Assembly (NCBI GenBank): GCA_964575845.1
Contig: CAZNSX010000008.1
Coordinates: 1 to 64,000 of the forward strand
Direction: 5' to 3'
Length of the DNA stretch: 64,000 nucleotides
Source of the DNA: CAZNSX01 sp964575845
GTDB lineage: Bacteria; UBA8248; CAZNSX01
The notes beneath the pieces are model-generated. The model was not told the DNA's origin. It did no database searches and saw only the letters and a list, made by a program, of their open reading frames with translations. This document shows, piece by piece, positions 8,639 to 17,216 of this stretch. Each line of letters opens with the position of its first letter. Within the stretch, counting starts at the first letter, position 1. Position numbers and translations under genes: made by a program.

Positions 8639-10549
8639 TCACTCCCTCCCGAGCCTTCCCATGGCCTCTAGCTCTGAGGCCACGTCCCCGAGGCCGAGCT
8701 CAAGGAGTTTGCCTTTCCTGGGATAGCCCGTCTCCTTCTCCCACCCCCTGAGCTCATAGTATTCATCGAGCATGGGCTCGAGGTTTACCACCCTTCCCTT
8801 GGCCTCTCCATCGGGGAGGGGCTCTTTTAGGTAGCGCTCGGGAAGGGTGTCATCCTTTCGGCTCAGGCCCTCCCTCACGTTAAAGGCCCTCTCGAGGTTA
8901 TTTATCCGCTCGCCAACCCGCATGAGACCCGCCTCATCGAGTTTCATCCCGGTGACCGCACGGAGAATCGCAGCCTGCGTCTTTGGCAGCATTGCGGTGC
9001 CGCACCTTACGACGAAGATGCAGAGCTCGAGACAATTCTGCGCTGCCCTCAAATCCTCATGCCACTTGACGAGATAGGGCTTTCCCTCTGGGGAGTAGGG
9101 GTCCACCTTCTTATAATATTCAGGTAGCTCCTCATGCAGCACCGGGTCCCAGCTCCGCTCGCAGGTAAGGAGGGTGCGACAATGGTCGGCGCCGCGGCTG
9201 GCCACGGTATAGGCGAGAGCCCAGCCGGTGCTCCCCCGGGGGTCGAACGTCGAAACGCTCATCCCCTTCGCATGTATTGCATAGCGCTCCGCCCCCCCTC
9301 CTATCTTCTCCGCGGCGGAGCGCAGGCCTTCGGCCAGAGTCTCCCCCACGCCTTCCTCCCTCGAGCCCACCATCTCGATGAGGCTCAGGATGGCCGGGCC
9401 GTTGCCCCAGGTGAGGTCCAAGCCACCGAGGTCCTCTTTCTTCAATATCCCCTGCTCGTAGCACTCCATGGCCATGCCTATCAGGGCGGACATATCCATA
9501 GCATCAACACCGTAGTCATTGGCGAGCTGGTGGGCCCTGACAACCACGTTGAGGTCACTATTGCCAAGGCGGCTTGAGAAGTGCTCCAGTGGCCCCAGCT
9601 GAAGGCTTTCAGTGAGAGCTCCTGCGTGAGGGCCGGCCTCCACCGCGAAGGTGTGCGAGCAGGCAAGGGGGCAGGAGAAACAGGCACGCTTCATTACATG
9701 ATGTCCCTTGAAGAGGCTCTCATGGTTTATAGCGTCGATATCCGGATAAGTGCCTTGCTTGTAGTTATACGTGGGTAGGGTGCCGAGCTTGTTATAGAGG
9801 GAGAGTGAGCTGACAGTACCCCATTTCTTCATTTTGGCCTCAACGTCCGGGTTTTCCCCCCAGCTTTCCACGATGAGGCGAGAGGCCCGCTCAAGCGCAA
9901 CATTATCGGCCACCTCCACCCCGCCCGTGCCCCTCACGGCTATGGCCTTCAAGCGCTTTGAGCCCATGACAGCCCCCATGCCCGTCCGGGCGGACATGCG
10001 ACCGACATCGGTGAGAATACCGGCAATCTTGACGAGTTTCTCTCCCGCAGGCCCTATACACATAATCCCCAGGTCAGAGCCGCCGAGCTCCCCTCTCAGG
10101 AGCCCCTGCGTCTCCCCAACCATCTTCCCCCAAAGATGGGAGGCATCGCGTACCTCCACTCTCCCGTCTTCGATAAAGATGTAGCAGGGCTTCTCAGAGA
10201 CTCCCTCCACGATGATGCAGTCATATCCCGCATATTTCATCTCGGCCCCGAAATAGCCGCCCCCGTTGGAATCACCCAAAAAGCCCGACAGTGGAGATTT
10301 GGCCGTGATGGTGAACCTCTGGCTCCCCGGTGCTATGGTCCCGCTCAAGGGGCCGGGCGCGATGAAGAGCTTATTCTCAGGGCCAAGAGGGTCGGCACCG
10401 GCTGGAACCTCTTCATAGAGTAGCCGGGCGTTCATGCCCCGGCCGCCGATATAGCCCTCGCGAAGGTCCTTCCTCGTCTCCTCCACCCGCGACTTCCCCG
10501 TCCCCAGGTCCACTCTGAGAGTGCTGCCCGTCCAGCCCTTTAGACTCAT
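8639..10549 (-). CDS. Aldehyde:ferredoxin oxidoreductase (tungsten AOR family), no. 1
   Basis: 636-residue AOR-family enzyme; members oxidise aldehydes to acids (or the reverse) with a bis-pterin tungsten or molybdenum cofactor and a [4Fe-4S] cluster, passing electrons to ferredoxin. The N-terminal AOR domain contains IGGRGMNARLLY, GPLSGT and SPLSGFLGDSNGGG. The cluster ligands are the CFSCPLAC motif (Cys290, Cys293, Cys297) plus a later Cys in the AQNCLELC region. The C-terminus has the SRKDDTLPERY block. AGGAGGAG lies 7 bases before the ATG. No MoaD-like or ferredoxin gene adjoins it, unlike the second copy at 41.3 kb. It diverges from a LeuC-type gene with 371 bases between. The substrate is unknown. 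Confidence 0.95.
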   Translation of the reverse strand: MSLKGWTGSTLRVDLGTGKSRVEETRKDLREGYIGGRGMNARLLYEEVPAGADPLGPENKLFIAPGPLSGTIAPGSQRFTITAKSPLSGFLGDSNGGGYFGAEMKYAGYDCIIVEGVSEKPCYIFIEDGRVEVRDASHLWGKMVGETQGLLRGELGGSDLGIMCIGPAGEKLVKIAGILTDVGRMSARTGMGAVMGSKRLKAIAVRGTGGVEVADNVALERASRLIVESWGENPDVEAKMKKWGTVSSLSLYNKLGTLPTYNYKQGTYPDIDAINHESLFKGHHVMKRACFSCPLACSHTFAVEAGPHAGALTESLQLGPLEHFSSRLGNSDLNVVVRAHQLANDYGVDAMDMSALIGMAMECYEQGILKKEDLGGLDLTWGNGPAILSLIEMVGSREEGVGETLAEGLRSAAEKIGGGAERYAIHAKGMSVSTFDPRGSTGWALAYTVASRGADHCRTLLTCERSWDPVLHEELPEYYKKVDPYSPEGKPYLVKWHEDLRAAQNCLELCIFVVRCGTAMLPKTQAAILRAVTGMKLDEAGLMRVGERINNLERAFNVREGLSRKDDTLPERYLKEPLPDGEAKGRVVNLEPMLDEYYELRGWEKETGYPRKGKLLELGLGDVASELEAMGRLGRE

Positions 10550-10920
10550 CAGGAACTCCTCCTCTTTTCCTTATGGCTAGCCTGCGAGAAGGGGAGAGCG
10601 ATAGAGCTTCCTGCGCCTCCGGAATCGTCATTCGTAAGGTGGCCTTCCTAAAATCTTGGCATGAAGATTCTTACTGTTTTGGGTGTTTAAATGCAAAGTT
10701 TTTTCTTATTATTATCTCCGAACGCTAGCTATTCTTTCAGATATTCCGCTCGCCTCCAGAGGGTTTCAGGGGTGAAGGGCTCGGGAGAGCGGCTCTCAGA
10801 TAGGTTCCTTCCCTTAAGTCGCTCTTGAAGCTTGAAGTCGGGCGGGGAAGGAATCAAAATAAGAAAGCCTGGGTTAATCCCTTCAGAGAGGGCCAGTCAG
10901 TTTTGGGAGGAGATGGAAAA
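10550..10920. other. Divergent promoter region between AOR no. 1 and leuC-like gene
   Basis: AT-rich centre (10660-10740) as expected for back-to-back promoters; no hexamer pair stood out. The reading frame of the downstream gene is open back to 10825, but those residues do not belong to the family and have no ribosome site. Confidence 0.4.
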
Positions 10921-12195
10921 TTGGGCAAGACGTTAGCGGAAAAGATAATCGGAGAGCACTGCGGACGAGATGTGAAGGCGGGCGAGGTGGTCGTAGTGGA
11001 TGTTGACCTCGCCTATATTCAGGACGGAACCGGTCCACTGGCCGTGAGGCAGTTTCGGAATATGGGAAGGAGTGAGGTCTTCGACCCGGAGAGGTGCGTT
11101 GTCTTTCTCGACCACGCATCTCCAAGCCCCCGCCTTGAGCTCAGCAACGACCATAAGTTCTTGAGAGAATTCTGCGACGAGACGGGCGCGCGGCTCTCGG
11201 ATGTGGGGGGCGGCATCTCCCACATGGTGATGCTGGAAGAGTATGTGTGCCCGGGCTACATCGTCGTGGGCGCGGATTCTCACACCTGCACCGGTGGGGC
11301 ACTCGGAGCCTTCGCCACGGGCATGGGCTCTACCGATATAGCCTTTGCCTATGCCTTCAGGAAGACCTGGCTCAGGGTGCCCGAGACCATAAAGGTTGTG
11401 GCCAGGGGGAGACTCCCCCTTGGTGTTTACGGCAAGGACCTGATCCTACATCTCATCGGAAAGATAAGCAGCCGGGGCGCCACCTATAAGGCACTGGAAT
11501 ATACGGGTGAAGCCATAGAGGCCCTCAGCATAGCCGGCCGCTGCACCATCTGTAACATGGCCGTTGAGGCCGGGGCAAAGGTGGGGATGGTACCGCCCGA
11601 TGAGGTGACAAGGGCATTTCTTGAGGAGAGAGGAAGGGGAGATAAATTTAGGGCCATCGCCTCAGACCCTGATGCCACCTTTGAGCGGGTCGTCGAGATC
11701 AATGCCTCAGAGCTCAAGCCCACCATCGCTTGCCCCCACCTCGTGGATAACGTAAAGACCATTGATGAGCTGGGGGAAATCAAAGTGAATGAGGTACTGA
11801 TCGGCACCTCCTGCAACGGGCGGCTTGAGGATTTTCAGATAGCGGCGGATATACTCAGGGGGAGGCGGGTCAAGTCGGGCGTGCGCCTTCTCGTCACCCC
11901 CGGCTCCCGTCGGGTCTATATTGAGGGAATGGCCGACGGCACGTTCAGCACTCTCGCAGAGGCGGGAGGCGTAATCACAGGCCCGGGCTGTGGAGCCTGC
12001 GTAGGAGTCCATGAAGGAGTCCTGGCCGATGGGGATGTGTGCCTCGCCACCCAGCCCCGCAACTTCAAAGGGCGCATGGGAAATCCCAACGCCTTCATCT
12101 ACCTGGGCTCGCCGGCCGTGGCCGCAGCCACAGCCATCGAAGGGGTCATCACAGACCCCAGGCCCCTGCTCTCGGGAGGGAGGCGAAAATCATGA
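10921..12195 (+). CDS. leuC: 3-isopropylmalate dehydratase-type hydro-lyase, large subunit
   Basis: 424-residue aconitase-superfamily large subunit of the LeuC/HacA type that carries the [4Fe-4S] cluster. The start is taken as TTG at 10921, because the family begins GKTLAEKII and GGGAGGAG lies 8 bases upstream; a longer frame opens at 10825. Visible motifs are GADSHTCTGGALGAFATGMGS, the first cluster Cys in GTSCNGR and the other two in GPGCGACVG. It overlaps the small subunit by four bases (ATGA). The heteromeric arrangement suits 3-isopropylmalate, homoaconitate, citramalate or dimethylmalate dehydration. With no leuA or leuB nearby, the symbol denotes family rather than a proven role in leucine synthesis. 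Confidence 0.88.
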   Translation: MGKTLAEKIIGEHCGRDVKAGEVVVVDVDLAYIQDGTGPLAVRQFRNMGRSEVFDPERCVVFLDHASPSPRLELSNDHKFLREFCDETGARLSDVGGGISHMVMLEEYVCPGYIVVGADSHTCTGGALGAFATGMGSTDIAFAYAFRKTWLRVPETIKVVARGRLPLGVYGKDLILHLIGKISSRGATYKALEYTGEAIEALSIAGRCTICNMAVEAGAKVGMVPPDEVTRAFLEERGRGDKFRAIASDPDATFERVVEINASELKPTIACPHLVDNVKTIDELGEIKVNEVLIGTSCNGRLEDFQIAADILRGRRVKSGVRLLVTPGSRRVYIEGMADGTFSTLAEAGGVITGPGCGACVGVHEGVLADGDVCLATQPRNFKGRMGNPNAFIYLGSPAVAAATAIEGVITDPRPLLSGGRRKS

Positions 12196-12689
12196 CACTG
12201 AAGGGCAAGGCCTGGAAGTTCGGAGACGACATCAGCACGGACCTCATCGCGCCTGGCCGCCTCTTCCACCTGCGCTCCAATCTGCCTGAACTCGCCAAGC
12301 ACGTGATGGAAGATGCCCGGCCCGGCTTCGTAGAGCTCCTCTCACAAGGAGATTTCCTGGTGGCCGGAGAGAACTTCGGGCTCGGCTCCTCGCGGGAGCA
12401 CGCCCCCACGGTGATAAAGATGGCCGGCATGGGCGCGGTTCTGGCCAAGAGCTTCGCTCGCATCTTCTACCGGAACTGCATCAACATAGGGCTCCCTGCC
12501 ATCATCTGCGATACTGACGCCATAGAGGAGGGGGATGAACTGGAGGTGGACCTAACCGAGGGCAGAGTGCGGAATTTGACCAAAGGGAGTACGCTCGCCT
12601 TCCCGCCCCTCCCTCCTACGATGGCGACCATCCTGAGGGACGGAGGTCTCGTGGCCCACGTGAAAAAGCACGGAGGGCTCGCTCTCTGA
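12192..12689 (+). CDS. leuD: 3-isopropylmalate dehydratase-type hydro-lyase, small subunit
   Basis: 165-residue swivel-domain subunit that partners the upstream LeuC-type protein. It opens MTLKGKAWKFGDDISTDLI and contains FGLGSSREHAP, the substrate-binding signature of the family, and SFARIFYRNCINIGLP. The ATG overlaps the large-subunit TGA as ATGA and GGGAGG lies about 11 bases upstream inside leuC, so the two are translationally coupled. Length matches archaeal-type LeuD (about 160-170 residues) rather than the 200-residue proteobacterial type. The 3' end faces the SDR gene with a 65-base gap in which no clear terminator hairpin was seen. Confidence 0.9.
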   Translation: MTLKGKAWKFGDDISTDLIAPGRLFHLRSNLPELAKHVMEDARPGFVELLSQGDFLVAGENFGLGSSREHAPTVIKMAGMGAVLAKSFARIFYRNCINIGLPAIICDTDAIEEGDELEVDLTEGRVRNLTKGSTLAFPPLPPTMATILRDGGLVAHVKKHGGLAL

Positions 12690-12754
12690 AAAAGACCTGG
12701 AAAAGCCTTGATCGCCTGAATCTTCTCAGAGCCGCCAAAAGGGCACGAGCGCGG

Positions 12755-13636
12755 TCATAGGTGGGTTTCGAGGTAGTCGCTGAGCCTCCTGGGCTCAAGC
12801 CCGAAGGTGGACCTCATGGGCTCTCCATCTCCCACGTTATCCTCAGAGAGCATGAGGAGCTGGTCCCGGTTGATGGGGGGGCGTGAGAGGAGGCATTCCA
12901 TAGCCCGGGCAACGAGCTCTGCGAGGCCAAGGGGGATGTGCACCTTCACGCGGGTCCGGCGCAATACCTGAAGTAGGCTATCTATGAGGTCCTCAAGGCT
13001 CACTCTATCTGGACCCACTAGCTCAAAGGTCTTACCCACCGCCGCCTCTACATCCAGGGCCTTAATGAAGGAGAAGGCCACGTCATCCACCCAGATTGGC
13101 TGGAGGAGGGTTCTCCCGCTGCCCAGAATGGGCACCACGGGCGCGAGGCGGATGAGCCGGGCAAGAAGATTTATGAATTCATCCCGCTCTCCGAAGATGA
13201 TGGAGGGCCGGAAGATAGTGTGCCGGAGGCCGCTCTCGCGCACATATTCTTCGGCCCGCCACTTGCTCTGATGATATAGGCTCTGCGCTCCGGGCCTGAC
13301 GCCAAGTGCGCTCATGTGGAGGTAGCGGCCTGCACCCACTCCCTTCAGGGTCTCGACCACGTTTACTGTCCCCTGGTAGTGGACATCCTCGAAGGTCTCC
13401 CCCTTCCGCTCGGCTATGATGCCGACCAGATGAATGGCGGCCGTAACTCCCCTTGCAGCCTCAGCCAGGCTTTCGGGTTTCAGGATATTCCCTTGCACAA
13501 GCTCCGCTCCAAGATTTTTGAGGTGCGCCGCCCGCTTCGGGTCCCTCACCAAACACCTGACCTTGCGCCCCTCCTCAAGGGCCTTTGCGACAATGCGGCT
13601 TCCCACGAAGCCCGTCCCACCGGTTATGAAAAGCAC
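12755..13636 (-). CDS. NAD(P)-dependent epimerase/dehydratase-like SDR (NDUFA9/atypical SDR type)
   Basis: 293 residues. The Rossmann motif TGGTGFVGSRIV is at residues 5-16, RCLVRDPKR at about 28, IHLVGI at about 68, MSALGV at about 108 and the YHQSKWRAE active-site-like YxxxK near 121. This is the complex I NDUFA9-like/atypical SDR group, whose bacterial members are mostly uncharacterised. The GTG start shares its first base with the last base of the trmB stop codon (TAGTG), so the two genes are coupled. The final third contains the family C-terminal substrate region without known motifs. Substrate unknown. Confidence 0.85.
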   Translation of the reverse strand: MLFITGGTGFVGSRIVAKALEEGRKVRCLVRDPKRAAHLKNLGAELVQGNILKPESLAEAARGVTAAIHLVGIIAERKGETFEDVHYQGTVNVVETLKGVGAGRYLHMSALGVRPGAQSLYHQSKWRAEEYVRESGLRHTIFRPSIIFGERDEFINLLARLIRLAPVVPILGSGRTLLQPIWVDDVAFSFIKALDVEAAVGKTFELVGPDRVSLEDLIDSLLQVLRRTRVKVHIPLGLAELVARAMECLLSRPPINRDQLLMLSEDNVGDGEPMRSTFGLEPRRLSDYLETHL

Positions 13637-14349
13637 TACTCTCCCCCTCCCGCTACAAGGGAACCTCCCATGTCCTTCCGGGAAAACCGGACGTAATATA
13701 TGGGGCGTTCCTCGGCTTGATATTTGAGGAGAAAATGAGTCTGAAAACCAGGAGGGGCTGCTTCCCCCTCAAAGCGCTCCCTCGCGCGCTCCTCCAGAAG
13801 GGAGCTGCCCCGCAGGAGAGCGAGAATCTCATGAAAATAGACCTCCGCATCAGTGGCCAACTCCAGGGTACCGCAAGGAGTGAGGGTTGAGGCCAGAGCC
13901 TCGACAATATCAGCCTTAAAGAGGCGCCGCTTCGTATGGCGGCTCTTGGGCCAGGGGTCGGGAAAGTAAATATGGTAGGCCGCCACGGACTCGGACAAGA
14001 ATCGAGTCCTTATGAGATAGGAAGCCTCCCCCCGGATCACCCGCACGTTTCTGAGATTCTTTTTTTCAGCTCTCCTTCGGGTAATCCGAAACTGACGGCG
14101 GGAGAGCTCCATCCCCAGATAGTTCCGATGAGGATTTCGGGAGGCCGCGTCAAGGAGGAACATGCCCTTTCCGGAGCCCACCTCGACTTCCACGGGGTTA
14201 CCATTCCCGAATATCTCTTCCCAGCGAAAGGGACCCTCAAAGTGGCTCAGACTGAGCTCAAGCTCGTGGCCAGAACAGCCCGAAAAGGCTCCCTCATTTG
14301 CTTCGCGGTCAATCTTCTTCCAGGAAGCTCTGGATATTGTTCGTTCCAT
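13636..14349 (-). CDS. trmB: tRNA (guanine-N7-)-methyltransferase
   Basis: 237 residues; TrmB methylates G46 of tRNA using S-adenosylmethionine. The SAM-binding loop is EVEVGSGKGMFL near residues 53-64, followed by GMELSRRQF and the hallmark FPDPWPKSRHTKRRL near 130. The end of the gene abuts the SDR start with a one-base overlap. Its 5' end overlaps by 41 bases the short upstream gene, so all three minus-strand genes form one transcription unit. Length and motif order are normal. Confidence 0.94.
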   Translation of the reverse strand: MERTISRASWKKIDREANEGAFSGCSGHELELSLSHFEGPFRWEEIFGNGNPVEVEVGSGKGMFLLDAASRNPHRNYLGMELSRRQFRITRRRAEKKNLRNVRVIRGEASYLIRTRFLSESVAAYHIYFPDPWPKSRHTKRRLFKADIVEALASTLTPCGTLELATDAEVYFHEILALLRGSSLLEERARERFEGEAAPPGFQTHFLLKYQAEERPIYYVRFSRKDMGGSLVAGGGE

Positions 14350-14668
14350 AGCGACAGCCGGGAGAGAGGGTCTTGAGTCTCCTGGCCACGAGCGCCAGAA
14401 GACGCTTGACCCCTGGGGTCTTCTCGGGGTCTGTAGCGGGAAGAAACCTTACCGTCAGGCTCCCTTTGCGCTGAAGAAGCTCGATGAAGAAGTTCTGGTG
14501 TCTGCCTTCCTCTACGGCGACACTCTCTAAGAGAGCCCTCCGCCCGCTCTTCTCGATAAAGAGATAATTTGCCTTGAGGACTTCGCCGGGCCTTCCCCCC
14601 TTCAGGGGCACGAAGTCCCGATAGAATTCCTCCAGGGTTATAGGACCTTCCAGGAGAACATGAGGCAT
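14309..14668 (-). CDS. Conserved-looking hypothetical protein upstream of trmB
   Basis: 119 residues, unrecognised. The sequence begins MPHVLLEGPI and is a mixed alpha/beta type with several charged blocks and no membrane segment or Cys motif. GGGAGGG lies 9 bases before the ATG at 14668 (a GTG two codons earlier is spaced too closely). It overlaps the trmB start by 41 bases, which argues for a real, coupled gene. Its last residues, TNNIQSFLEED, are encoded in the overlap. Confidence 0.7.
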   Translation of the reverse strand: MPHVLLEGPITLEEFYRDFVPLKGGRPGEVLKANYLFIEKSGRRALLESVAVEEGRHQNFFIELLQRKGSLTVRFLPATDPEKTPGVKRLLALVARRLKTLSPGCRYGTNNIQSFLEED

Positions 14669-14812
14669 GAGCACTTACCCTCCCTTTCGGCCCTCCTTAA
14701 AGAGAAGCTGCAAACCAAGAGCTAACCTCATTTAAGTCTAGCACCGAAGAGTGGAGTTTGTAAATTTAGCAGAGCCGGGAATGTGGATGGAGGGCGAGGA
14801 GGAAGAAAGCTC

Positions 14813-15382
14813 TCAGTAATCCTCCAGGAGCTCCTCTATGAATTTTTCAGCTCCGGCGCCCCCCCAATCCTTCTCGCCGATGGCCCTTCCAAAGAGATTG
14901 CCCTTTCGGTCGATGAAATAGGAGGTGGGAAGGCCAACAACTCGGTAAAGTGCCGCTGTCCGGCGCTCCTTGTCGTGGAGGACGGGAAAGGAGAGCGAGA
15001 GCTCCTCTACAAACTCTCTCACGACTCCCACCTCTCCACCATCCACCGAGACGGCAACCACCGTCAGACCCCGGCCCTTATATTTCTTGTAAAGGGAGTC
15101 CATCTGGCGCATCTCCCTGCGGCAAGGCGGGCACCAGGTGGCGAAGAAGTTAAGGAAGACGACTCTTCCTCTGAACTCTTCGAGGGCGTGAAGGCTTCCG
15201 TTAAGGTCAGGGAGCTTGAAAGTGCGGGCGGCTGAGGGTTCCAGGATTACCACAGGCATGAGGCGATGAACACCGACTCTCGGCTCCCTGGGGCCTTGCA
15301 TCAAAAACCAAAGGGCAAGGGAAAGAAAGGCCAAGAAGCCCCCGATGAGCCAGAGACGCCAGCCCCGAAATAGTCTTTTCAT
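14813..15382 (-). CDS. TlpA/ResA-type thioredoxin-like protein, membrane-anchored
   Basis: 189 residues with an N-terminal signal anchor (about residues 11-28, WLIGGFLAFLSLALWFLM) and an exported thioredoxin fold. The redox motif is WCPPC within FFATWCPPCRREM (around residue 84-88), and the cis-proline loop is VGLPTSYFID. TlpA/ResA proteins reduce disulfides in periplasmic substrates such as apocytochromes. About 105 bases upstream lies the gene for a small secreted protein with paired cysteines, on the same strand, which is a plausible substrate or partner. Length and architecture are typical. Confidence 0.92.
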   Translation of the reverse strand: MKRLFRGWRLWLIGGFLAFLSLALWFLMQGPREPRVGVHRLMPVVILEPSAARTFKLPDLNGSLHALEEFRGRVVFLNFFATWCPPCRREMRQMDSLYKKYKGRGLTVVAVSVDGGEVGVVREFVEELSLSFPVLHDKERRTAALYRVVGLPTSYFIDRKGNLFGRAIGEKDWGGAGAEKFIEELLEDY

Positions 15383-15487
15383 GAAACCTTTTACCCACCT
15401 ATCGAGATGGCCCCTGGGAGAGCTCTCAACCCTCCCAGGGGGTAAGTAGTTAACTGGTTCTTCCTGGCAGGGGCTTACCCGGCCTTC

Positions 15488-15862
15488 TTACAGCGGCTCA
15501 ACCGACTTGACCACAACGCCCGTACCGCCGAAGAGCTCACCCTTCACTCTAACAACCTTGGCTATATAAGGCATGAGCTTAACGTTGGGGTCCTCGCCTG
15601 GCTTAGGGGCCAGGGAGATGTATATCTTGTTCGTCTTCTGGTCCCAGATCCCCAGGGTCTGCCCCGCTTTGGCACAGGCGATGGCACAAGGCTTGTGCTT
15701 TTCACCCCTGCCCATATCCCCCGCCTTCAGCGCACAGGCTGGATCCACCACCTCACCGACTAGGGTTGCTTCTTTACCCTCCATCTTGCTTGCGGCAAGA
15801 GAAACCGCCGAGAGGCTGAAAACCAGAGCCATCGCGATAACTATCACTTTCATCAGTTTCAT
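15488..15862 (-). CDS. Small secreted protein with conserved-looking cysteines
   Basis: 124 residues with a clear Sec signal peptide (residues 1-23, ending SLAASK). The mature part has DPACALKAG and KPCAIACAKAGQ, three cysteines in a spaced pattern, then a beta-rich C-terminus that includes IYISLAPKPGE and VRVKGELFGGTG. GAGGAGG lies 6-7 bases before the ATG. I know similar unnamed periplasmic proteins in anaerobic proteobacteria but cannot name a family. Placed upstream of a TlpA-like gene on the same strand, its cysteines may be redox targets; that is inference. Confidence 0.8.
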   Translation of the reverse strand: MKLMKVIVIAMALVFSLSAVSLAASKMEGKEATLVGEVVDPACALKAGDMGRGEKHKPCAIACAKAGQTLGIWDQKTNKIYISLAPKPGEDPNVKLMPYIAKVVRVKGELFGGTGVVVKSVEPL

Positions 15863-15968
15863 GCTACATCCTCCTCAAAGGTTTGGTTCTTGGGGAGCTC
15901 ACATTTCCCCATTTTGCGTCTATCTATCCCCACCATAAGGCCCATTGTGGGAAAAAGATGTTAAGAAT

Positions 15969-16133
15969 TTAACACTTCGAAAAATTTAGGCCCCCTTCAT
16001 GGAAGACGGGCTCCCCCTCATCTCTCACCTTCATGGCCGTCATGAGTTCGAGCTCAGCCATATCCCGCATGGAGAGGCCGCTGAAGAGGTTGATCCTCTT
16101 CAGATACCAGACTTTATGGGTATTGCGCTCCAT
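15969..16133 (-). pseudogene. Truncated Crp/Fnr-family regulator (N-terminus only)
   Basis: Reads MERNTHKVWYLKRINLFSGLS, then MAELELMTAMK and EGEPVF, which is the start of the cyclic-nucleotide-binding domain of a Crp/Fnr regulator (typically VWYLKRINLF...GEVIF). The frame stops at TAA after only 54 codons, with no effector core or DNA-binding helix-turn-helix. No continuation was seen in other frames downstream. Loss of the gene probably accompanied rearrangement here, because a transposase remnant lies less than 200 bases away. Confidence 0.75.
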
Positions 16134-16283
16134 TACCTCCCCACTCCCCGGAAGTGCCCGCCATGGGTTTCTCAAGAATTTACCTTTTTAAACAGCGAAA
16201 ATGGAAATTTATTTTGGGAAAGAGGACATTGCTATAAAATCAAAGCGTTAGCCTCTCTGAGCCGTCCTCTTCCGAGGAATCCA

Positions 16284-16457
16284 ATGGGTGAATCGAAAAG
16301 GCCAACTTTGAGGGTGCATTTTAACCGTCGGTTGAGGCTTGTGTTCTACGGCGGCGGGATGACTTCAGATGCGGGCTTGCGGGCCTGCCGAGAACTAGAT
16401 GAAGCGCAGGGCTTGACGGAGGAGAAAAAGGGGAAATGTTTTTTCTTGATAAGTTGA
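16284..16457 (+). pseudogene. IS1380-type transposase remnant (N-terminus)
   Basis: From an ATG with an upstream GAGGAA the frame reads LRLVFYGGGMTSDAGLRA and CRELDEAQGLTE. This matches the characteristic opening of IS1380-family transposases (TSDAGLL..RELDE.LGLT). The similarity ends within about 50 codons, in EEKKGK, and there is no catalytic DDE core. No terminal inverted repeats were recognised. It shows past insertion-sequence activity next to the broken Crp/Fnr gene and the oxidoreductase pair. Confidence 0.7.
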
Positions 16458-16647
16458 CGGGCTGGAAGGGGTCACCGTAGGGTGGAACCACGTGCTTTGC
16501 CATGACGGATGGCAGTCAAATCTCAGTTGCGCGGGTTCCAGTCAGCGTTGACAGGCCCGAAGGAAGGGATTCTAATTGCTTCAAACGGCACTGGTGGCGA
16601 GTAATGGTTCGTTCCAGTTTGAAGTGGCAAATTCCCAGGAAATTGTT

Positions 16648-16676
16648 TGACCGACAAAGCTACTAAAGATATTTTA
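16648..16676 (+). promoter_or_regulatory. Candidate promoter of the molybdenum hydroxylase genes
   Basis: TTGACC (16648-16653), a 17-base spacer and TATTTT (16671-16676), 57 bases before the start codon. An 8-base inverted repeat, CTTCAAAC at 16580-16587 with GTTTGAAG at 16618-16625, lies upstream and could be an operator. Confidence 0.45.
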
Positions 16677-16733
16677 TAAAATCGTGTGAAACCCAATGAT
16701 CTTTTCCAAGCGACTTCTTGGAAGGAGAATTGA

Positions 16734-17216
16734 ATGAGAAAGGCAATCCATTTTAAGCTCAACGGACAACCAAAAAGTATGGCCCTTGACCGCGAGCGCA
16801 TGCTCCTTTGGGTATTACGCACAGATCTCGGCCTCACGGGAGCCAAGTATGGTTGCGGTGCGGGGTTTTGCGGAGCTTGCACCGTACTCGTCAACAACGA
16901 AGCTGTACGCTCTTGCCGGTTTCCTGTCGAAGATGTCAATGGTAAAGAAATTTTGACCATCGAGGGTCTGGCAAGAAACGGCAGGCTTCATCCGCTACAG
17001 GAAGCCTTTGTCAAACACGACGCTCTGCAATGCGGATATTGCACCCCGGGGATGGTACTTAATGCTTATGGCTTATTAGTAAAAAATCCTCGTCCGAGCC
17101 TTGAAGAAATCATAGAGGCCATGGATGGAAACCTCTGCCGATGTGGGTCTTATCAACGCATCATTCAGGCTATCCAAGATGCAGTCCGAGAGATGAAGGG
17201 GGGGTCGCTGCTGTGA
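16734..17216 (+). CDS. Molybdenum hydroxylase [2Fe-2S] subunit (IorA-like)
   Basis: 160-residue iron-sulfur subunit of the xanthine oxidase family, closest in layout to isoquinoline 1-oxidoreductase alpha (IorA). The plant-ferredoxin-type cluster ligands are KYGCGAGFCGACTV (Cys41, 46, 49) plus Cys61, and the second cluster has CGYCTPGM (Cys100, 103) and LCRCGSY. It passes electrons from the molybdopterin subunit to an acceptor. GAAGGAG lies 7 bases upstream. It has no signal peptide, so it would be carried out by its Tat-signal partner. GTGA overlap with the next gene couples translation. Base composition is less GC-rich than the core genes. Confidence 0.92.
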   Translation: MRKAIHFKLNGQPKSMALDRERMLLWVLRTDLGLTGAKYGCGAGFCGACTVLVNNEAVRSCRFPVEDVNGKEILTIEGLARNGRLHPLQEAFVKHDALQCGYCTPGMVLNAYGLLVKNPRPSLEEIIEAMDGNLCRCGSYQRIIQAIQDAVREMKGGSLL

